A stretch of DNA of 8,815 nucleotides from an uncultured Pseudomonadota bacterium (lineage in GTDB: Bacteria > Pseudomonadota > Gammaproteobacteria > Burkholderiales > Thiobacillaceae). Numbering within the stretch: position 1 is the stretch's first letter; every line of letters starts with the position of its first letter. Positions 4,976-8,815 of this stretch are shown here, piece after piece. The position numbers were made by a program, and so were the translations under genes. Below the pieces are notes generated by a model. It was not told the DNA's origin. It did not search any database and saw only the letters and a program-made list of their open reading frames with translations. The stretch is taken from the NCBI GenBank assembly GCA_903918705.1, contig CAIXFP010000132.1:1-8815 (forward strand), written 5' to 3'.

Positions 4976-6517
4976 ATGACTCGTACGCAGCCGACCAAGC
5001 TCTTCTGGTTGATTCTGCTGGCCGCGTTCTGGGCGTTCTACGGCCTCACCGGCCGTGACGCCTGGAAGGCGGACGAGGCGCTGGCGCTGGCGCCGATTCT
5101 GGACTCCCTGGCGAATCCCGCCCATGTCTGGCAGGCGGCGGCCCCCCTGTATTTTTCGGTGGCGGCGGCGACGGCCAGTCTCGCTTCATTCCAGTTGCCG
5201 CCGCAGGATGGCGCGCGTCTGGCCACGGGCGTGTTTACCCTGTTTTCCCTGTTGTTCACCGCCCTGGCGGCGCGCCGGCTGTTTGGCGCCGGTTATGCCG
5301 CCACGTCAGTCCTGGCGCTGGTCGGCTGTCTCGGCCTGATGCTGCGGATGCATGCGTTGGCCCCGGAAGCCGCGCTGCTGGCGGTCTGGTCGATGTTGCT
5401 GGCCGGTGTCGCCTGCGGCCGGGAAGCGGTCCGTCCCGGCGCGCTTCTGATCGGTCTGGCGCTAGCCGCGCTGTTCCTGGGATTGCGCGGCGTCCCCGAT
5501 CTCGTGGCTGCCCTCGGGTTATTGCTATTGCTGCCGCTGTTTTCGCCGGAATGGCGGCGCCGCGCATACCGCCGCAGCCTGCTATTGGGCATCGCTCTTG
5601 CCGCGCTGCTTTGTCTCGCGGCACTGGCCTCCCTGTATGGAGGCGGCCAACTTGCCGGCTGGTTGCGCTGGCATGGCATCCACCGTCTCGCCATCGTCCG
5701 GCCGTCTTTCCACGTGTTTGCCGAATTGCCCTGGTTCGCCTGGCCGATCTGGCCGCTGGCGCTGGCGGCGATCTGGCACGAGCACCGCCGATTTGGGCGG
5801 GCATGGGAACTGCACATGCCGCTCATGGCTTTATCGGCCGCGGTGCTGGTCACCCTGTGGCCATCCTGGTCGCGCGACGGCGGCATGCTGCCGCTGCTGC
5901 CGCCGCTGGCGCTGCTGGCCGCTTACGGCGTGGAGGGCATGAAGCGTGGCGCGGCCCAGGCGTTCTACTGGTTCGGCGTGGTCTGCTTCCTGTTTTTCAT
6001 CGTGGCATTCTGGATTTATTTCTCCGCTCTGGAATGGGGGATGCCGGCCAAACTGGCGGCCCACGTGGGGCAATTGACACCCTCGTATCGACCTGGCGCG
6101 ACGCCGGGAACCAGTCCGGTGCTCGCCGCGGTCGCCACCCTGCTGTGGCTCGCGGCCATTCCGTTGTTCCCCAGGGCGAAGCTGCGTCCGGTGCTGGTGT
6201 GGGCCAGCGGCATGGTGCTGGTCTGGATTTTGTTGATGGCGCTGTTTCGCCCCTGGATGGACGCGGGCTTCGGTTATCGGCCGATGCTTGCCGACATGCG
6301 CAGACACCTGCCGGTGGGAGCCTGCCTCAAAGTGGATGCCGATGCCGCCCTGCGCACCATGGTTCGTTATCAGCTGCACCCGCGTAGCCCGGGGAATTGC
6401 CCCTGGATTATGGTCGCGGCCGAGCACAAGGTGGCGGGCGGCGCCACCCTGCTCTGGGAAGGCGCTCGGCCACGCCAGAAGCAGCAACGCTATCGACTGT
6501 ATCAGCTCTCCCGATGA
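4976..6517 (+). CDS. GT-C (family 39/ArnT-like) membrane glycosyltransferase
   Basis: A 513-residue polytopic inner-membrane protein with about 10-12 hydrophobic segments, beginning with KLFWLILLAAFWAFYGL (8-24). The first extracytoplasmic loop has the acidic pair D33-E34 in GRDAWKADEALAL. This is the position of the DE motif that GT-C glycosyltransferases such as ArnT and protein mannosyltransferases use for catalysis and metal or donor binding. Donors in this family are polyprenyl-phosphate sugars, and the acceptor faces the periplasm. A soluble C-terminal segment (about 438-513) follows the last membrane span and holds two cysteines (GACLKV, GNCPWI) that could form a disulfide. The ATG at 4976 has GGAGG ten bases upstream; a GTG at 4922 is in frame but adds a charged, unconserved stretch. 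The stop overlaps mobA by four bases. Donor and acceptor cannot be told from sequence; true ArnT activity is not claimed. Confidence 0.75.
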   Translation: MTRTQPTKLFWLILLAAFWAFYGLTGRDAWKADEALALAPILDSLANPAHVWQAAAPLYFSVAAATASLASFQLPPQDGARLATGVFTLFSLLFTALAARRLFGAGYAATSVLALVGCLGLMLRMHALAPEAALLAVWSMLLAGVACGREAVRPGALLIGLALAALFLGLRGVPDLVAALGLLLLLPLFSPEWRRRAYRRSLLLGIALAALLCLAALASLYGGGQLAGWLRWHGIHRLAIVRPSFHVFAELPWFAWPIWPLALAAIWHEHRRFGRAWELHMPLMALSAAVLVTLWPSWSRDGGMLPLLPPLALLAAYGVEGMKRGAAQAFYWFGVVCFLFFIVAFWIYFSALEWGMPAKLAAHVGQLTPSYRPGATPGTSPVLAAVATLLWLAAIPLFPRAKLRPVLVWASGMVLVWILLMALFRPWMDAGFGYRPMLADMRRHLPVGACLKVDADAALRTMVRYQLHPRSPGNCPWIMVAAEHKVAGGATLLWEGARPRQKQQRYRLYQLSR

Positions 6518-7125
6518 AAAGGCCCGCGCCCGTTCCCGTCTCCGCCGTCATCCTCGCGGGGGGCATGGCGCGCCGTTTCAGGGGCGAGGACAAGGGCCTG
6601 CTGTTGCTCGGGCGGCGCCCCCTGGTGGCTTGGGTCGCGGAGCGATTGCAAGGGCATGTCGCCGAGGTGCTGGTCAACGCCAATCGCAATCTGGGTGATT
6701 ACGCGGCCCTCGGCCACCCCGTGGTGGCGGACCATCTCAGCGGCAATCCCGGTCCTCTTGCCGGCATCCTGGCGGCGGGACGGACCGCGCAGCAGGAATG
6801 GCTGCTCACTGTGCCTTGCGACGTGCCGTTTCTGCCGCTCGACCTGGCCCTGCATCTGCATGCCCAGGCGCTGGCCAATCAGGTGCCGATCGTGCGGGCG
6901 GCGGATGAAACCGGTGTTCACTATGCCGTCATGTTGATGCATCGCTCCCTGCTCGTGGACCTGGAGCAGTTCGTGCGTGACGGCGGCCGCCAGGTCAGCG
7001 CCTGGCAGGAGACGCATCCCCGGGAAACCGTGGTGTTCGCAGGCGATCCCTATGCCTTTATCAATGTGAACACGCCTGACGAGCTGCGCAGGGCGGAACG
7101 CCTGGCGCCGCGTTATCAGCGTTGA
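6514..7125 (+). CDS. mobA: Molybdenum cofactor guanylyltransferase MobA
   Basis: A 203-residue nucleotidyltransferase that joins GMP from GTP to molybdenum-molybdopterin, forming the MGD cofactor used by DMSO-reductase-family enzymes such as nitrate reductase and formate dehydrogenase. The GTP-binding signature LAGGMARRFRGEDKG (14-28) is almost canonical, with K27 in DKG. VNANR (54-58), GPLAGI (80-85), PCDVPF (101-106, Mg-binding D103) and NVNTPDEL (184-191) are all present and in order. The length fits the family (about 190-210). The start at 6514 shares ATGA with the stop of the glycosyltransferase gene, pointing to translational coupling. It implies that the organism makes MGD-dependent respiratory or assimilatory oxidoreductases. 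There is no mobB next to it in this window. Confidence 0.95.
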   Translation: MKRPAPVPVSAVILAGGMARRFRGEDKGLLLLGRRPLVAWVAERLQGHVAEVLVNANRNLGDYAALGHPVVADHLSGNPGPLAGILAAGRTAQQEWLLTVPCDVPFLPLDLALHLHAQALANQVPIVRAADETGVHYAVMLMHRSLLVDLEQFVRDGGRQVSAWQETHPRETVVFAGDPYAFINVNTPDELRRAERLAPRYQR

Positions 7126-7141
7126 AGCGCGCGAGCCGCTC

Positions 7142-7360
7142 ATGAATCCCTTGCAACATCTGCTGATCGGCCTGATCCGCGCTTACCAGTTATTGCTCTC
7201 GCCGTTTCTCGGCAATCAGTGCCGGTTCACCCCCACCTGTTCGCACTATGCGCGCGAGGCGGTGGAAAGACATGGCGCGCTGAGAGGGAGCTGGATGGCC
7301 CTGCGCCGGGTGTCGCGTTGCCATCCCTGGCATCCCGGGGGCCACGATCCGGTGCCGTGA
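7142..7360 (+). CDS. yidD: Membrane protein insertion efficiency factor YidD
   Basis: A 72-residue YidD. The family signature is complete: NQCRFTPTCSHYAREAVERHGALRGSWMALRRVSRCHPWHPGGHDPVP, with C27, C33 and C60. An N-terminal amphipathic or hydrophobic helix (LQHLLIGLIRAYQLLLSPFLG) binds it to the inner face of the membrane, where it assists YidC/Sec-dependent protein insertion. The ATG at 7142 fits the usual start; the ribosome binding site is weak. It lies 16 bases after mobA and is probably read from the same transcript. In most bacteria yidD sits between rnpA and yidC near the replication origin, so this location is unusual. Confidence 0.95.
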   Translation: MNPLQHLLIGLIRAYQLLLSPFLGNQCRFTPTCSHYAREAVERHGALRGSWMALRRVSRCHPWHPGGHDPVP

Positions 7361-7364
7361 TCGC

Positions 7365-7393
7365 TTGCCGCACCTTTATACTGGTTCTACTAT
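7365..7393 (+). promoter_or_regulatory. Candidate promoter of the STAS protein-hslV unit
   Basis: TTGCCG (7365-7370, 4 of 6) and TACTAT (7388-7393, 4 of 6) are separated by exactly 17 bp in the 63-bp gap after yidD, giving a leader of about 24 bases before the GTG at 7424. HslUV genes in other bacteria are often heat-shock (sigma-32) controlled; I do not see a good CTTGAA/CCCCAT pair here. Confidence 0.45.
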
Positions 7394-7423
7394 CCCTGCC
7401 CTTCTGCCTGGTAACCCACACCC

Positions 7424-8554
7424 GTGTTCTCTTTTTTCCGCAAGGACAAGCCCGAAGATCTGATGGCCTTCCTCAAGGAAGGCCAGCCCGAATTCGCCGC
7501 CGGCCCTTCCTATACCCTGGCCAACTCGGCCGGTGAGTCCGGCGAGGGGGGCATCGAGGTCCAGGAGGCGGGCGGCGGCCTGGTGCCGGAGTTCGAGGAA
7601 GCCGCCGTGCTCTACGCCAACGGCAAGGTGGGGGAGGCCGCCGCGTTGCTCAACCGTTTTTTGCTGGACCATCCGGATAATCGCGATCCCCTGCCCTGGT
7701 TCATGCTGTTCGACCTCTACGAGGCGAGCAACCAGCCCGAGCCGTTCGAGGACGCGGCGGTGGATTACGCCGTCAAATTCGAACACTCACCGCCCACCTG
7801 GGCGCCCCGCGGCCAGCTCAAGGTGGCCGCGCAGCCGGTACCTCTTCTGAGTTGCGGCGAAAAATTCGGCAACGTCGAGCGGGTCAAGCTCCAGCGTTTT
7901 CTGCAGGACGCGCGGGAAGCGCCCTTCGTCCGCATGGATGTCAGCAAATGCCCGGCGCCCGACGAGGAAACGGCCAAGGCTTTGTACGACAGCATCGCGC
8001 AACTCGAGCGTTGGGCCAAACCGGTGGAATTGATCGGCGGCCCCGGTTTCGTGGTGCGCATCGCCGCGGCCCATCAAGGCGAGAGACTGGGAGAAACCGG
8101 CTGGTTGCTGTGGTTGTCCGCTTTGCGCCTGCTCGGCAAGGAGGCTGATTTCGAGGATACGGCGGTGGGTTACGCGGTCAGGTTCGAACTCTCGCCGCCT
8201 TCCTATCTGCCGCCCCTGCCGTTGCCCGGGCGTGGCAACACGGTCCTGGAGGAAGCGCGGGTGGATGGAGCCGGGTGGGTGTTCAGCCTGTCGGGCATCA
8301 TCGGCCCCGGCTCCGAGATCCAGTTGGGCGAACTGTCGCGCTTCGCCGAATCGCGCAAGCAGATCGACATCGACCTGTCCCGGGTCACCCGCATCGATTT
8401 CGCCGCCGTCGGCCTGTTGCTGGAAACTCTGATCAACCTGGCCCAGGGCGACCGCAAGATCCGCTTCATCGAAGGCAACGAAATGGTGAACACTTTGCTG
8501 AAGATCGTCGGCGCCAGCCAGTTCGCCGCGGTGCTCGGCCGCACCCGGATATGA
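7424..8554 (+). CDS. Tandem STAS-domain protein with duplicated helical motif, upstream of hslV
   Basis: A 376-residue soluble protein with a repeated build. After a short N-terminal segment and a TPR-like helical pair (about 56-85), a helical motif ending FEDAAVDYAVKFEHSPP (108-124) leads into a first STAS-like domain (about 136-216). A second helical motif ending FEDTAVGYAVRFELSPP (243-259) leads into a second STAS domain (about 272-376). The two motifs are identical at 13 of 17 positions. STAS domains usually bind partner proteins or lipid-transport ATPases. The second copy reads DLSRVTRIDFAAVGLLLETL, with F and A where SpoIIAA-type proteins have the phosphorylated serine (DSSGLG), and the first copy is more degenerate, so regulation by serine phosphorylation is unlikely. 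It starts with GTG at 7424 without a clear Shine-Dalgarno. Its stop overlaps the hslV start. The function is unknown; the linkage to hslV suggests co-expression but does not prove a role in proteolysis. Confidence 0.8.
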   Translation: MFSFFRKDKPEDLMAFLKEGQPEFAAGPSYTLANSAGESGEGGIEVQEAGGGLVPEFEEAAVLYANGKVGEAAALLNRFLLDHPDNRDPLPWFMLFDLYEASNQPEPFEDAAVDYAVKFEHSPPTWAPRGQLKVAAQPVPLLSCGEKFGNVERVKLQRFLQDAREAPFVRMDVSKCPAPDEETAKALYDSIAQLERWAKPVELIGGPGFVVRIAAAHQGERLGETGWLLWLSALRLLGKEADFEDTAVGYAVRFELSPPSYLPPLPLPGRGNTVLEEARVDGAGWVFSLSGIIGPGSEIQLGELSRFAESRKQIDIDLSRVTRIDFAAVGLLLETLINLAQGDRKIRFIEGNEMVNTLLKIVGASQFAAVLGRTRI

Positions 8555-8815
8555 ATCCCATGGAACAATTCCACGGCACCACCATCATTTCCGTGCGTCG
8601 CGGCGAGGATGTGGTGATCGGCGGCGACGGCCAGGGCACCCTTGGCAACATCGTTATCAAGTCCAGCGCGCGCAAGGTGCGCAAGCTCTACCAGGAGCGC
8701 ATCCTGGCCGGGTTCGCCGGCGGCACCGCCGATGCCTTCACCCTGTTCGAACGGTTCGAGGCCAAGCTGGAAAAACACCAGGGCCATCTCGTGCGTAGCG
8801 CCGTGGAACTGGCCA
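8551..8815 (+). CDS. hslV: ATP-dependent protease peptidase subunit HslV (5' part, cut by window edge)
   Basis: The N-terminal 88 residues of the proteasome-like peptidase that, with the HslU ATPase, degrades misfolded and regulatory proteins. The catalytic threonine follows a short propeptide: MNPMEQFHG then TTIISVRRG, so cleavage after the glycine would expose Thr1. Counted from that threonine, D17 (GGDGQ) and K33 (SARKV) fall at the conserved active-site positions. FAGGTADAFTLFERFEAKLEKHQGHL is near-identical to E. coli HslV. The ATG at 8551 overlaps the STAS stop as ATGA; ATG at 8560 (MEQFHG...) is in frame and equals the usual betaproteobacterial start, so either may be used. hslU is expected just beyond the right edge. 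Confidence 0.96.
   Translation, partial: MNPMEQFHGTTIISVRRGEDVVIGGDGQGTLGNIVIKSSARKVRKLYQERILAGFAGGTADAFTLFERFEAKLEKHQGHLVRSAVELA

Noticed and set aside
4527..4979. Plus-strand frame spanning rpmE and its terminator
   Set aside because: It is out of frame with the clear L31 gene and crosses a strong intrinsic terminator.
5256..5886. Long minus-strand frames inside the glycosyltransferase gene
   Set aside because: They are Arg/Ala/Pro-rich translations typical of antisense frames in GC-rich DNA, with no domain, no ribosome binding site and no neighbour support.
6397..6513. Upstream extension of the mobA frame
   Set aside because: It lies inside the glycosyltransferase gene, and the GTP-binding motif sits at the expected distance from ATG 6514.
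8203..8787. Minus-strand frame across the STAS-hslV junction
   Set aside because: It is antisense to two well-supported genes and has no recognisable motif.

Overview
The window is a high-GC stretch of bacterial chromosome, densely packed with housekeeping-type genes on both strands. The protein sequences (PhoB, an HslV with a short MEQFHG-type propeptide, a MidA-type methyltransferase, a DUF971 protein, and a STAS protein just before hslV) look most like Betaproteobacteria, perhaps a Rhodocyclales- or Nitrosomonadales-like lineage. That placement is inferred from remembered family features, not from a search. No tRNA, rRNA, insertion sequence, phage gene or CRISPR array was seen, and nothing in base or codon use suggests recent transfer.

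Layout. (1) Positions 1-1430, minus strand: the 5' part of phoB, which runs off the left edge, preceded by a gene for a thioredoxin-reductase-like flavoprotein that lacks the CxxC motif. Between them is a compact promoter region with a three-unit PHO-box-like repeat. (2) 1455-2639, plus strand: a MidA/NDUFAF7-family methyltransferase gene, divergent from the flavoprotein gene. (3) 2674-3042, minus strand: a thioredoxin gene, convergent with the methyltransferase gene. A perfect 16-bp palindrome lies in the 34-bp gap between them. (4) 3241-4508, plus strand: a DUF971 gene joined by a 4-base overlap to a fructosamine-3-kinase-family gene. (5) 4557-4872: rpmE (ribosomal protein L31) with its own promoter and a clear intrinsic terminator. 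(6) 4976-7360: a likely operon of a GT-C membrane glycosyltransferase, mobA (molybdopterin guanylyltransferase) and yidD (membrane insertion factor). (7) 7365-8815: a promoter, then a protein built from two helix-plus-STAS units, overlapping the start of hslV, the peptidase of the HslUV protease. The right edge cuts hslV.

Functionally the window is a mosaic of short transcription units: phosphate response, thiol and redox proteins, carbohydrate-damage repair, translation, cofactor synthesis, envelope work and proteolysis. I see no new defence or mobile system. The most interesting points are the repeated PHO box driving phoB, the internally duplicated STAS protein coupled to hslV, the CxxC-less flavoprotein, the pairing of DUF971 with a fructosamine kinase, and a yidD located away from its usual rpmH-rnpA neighbours.
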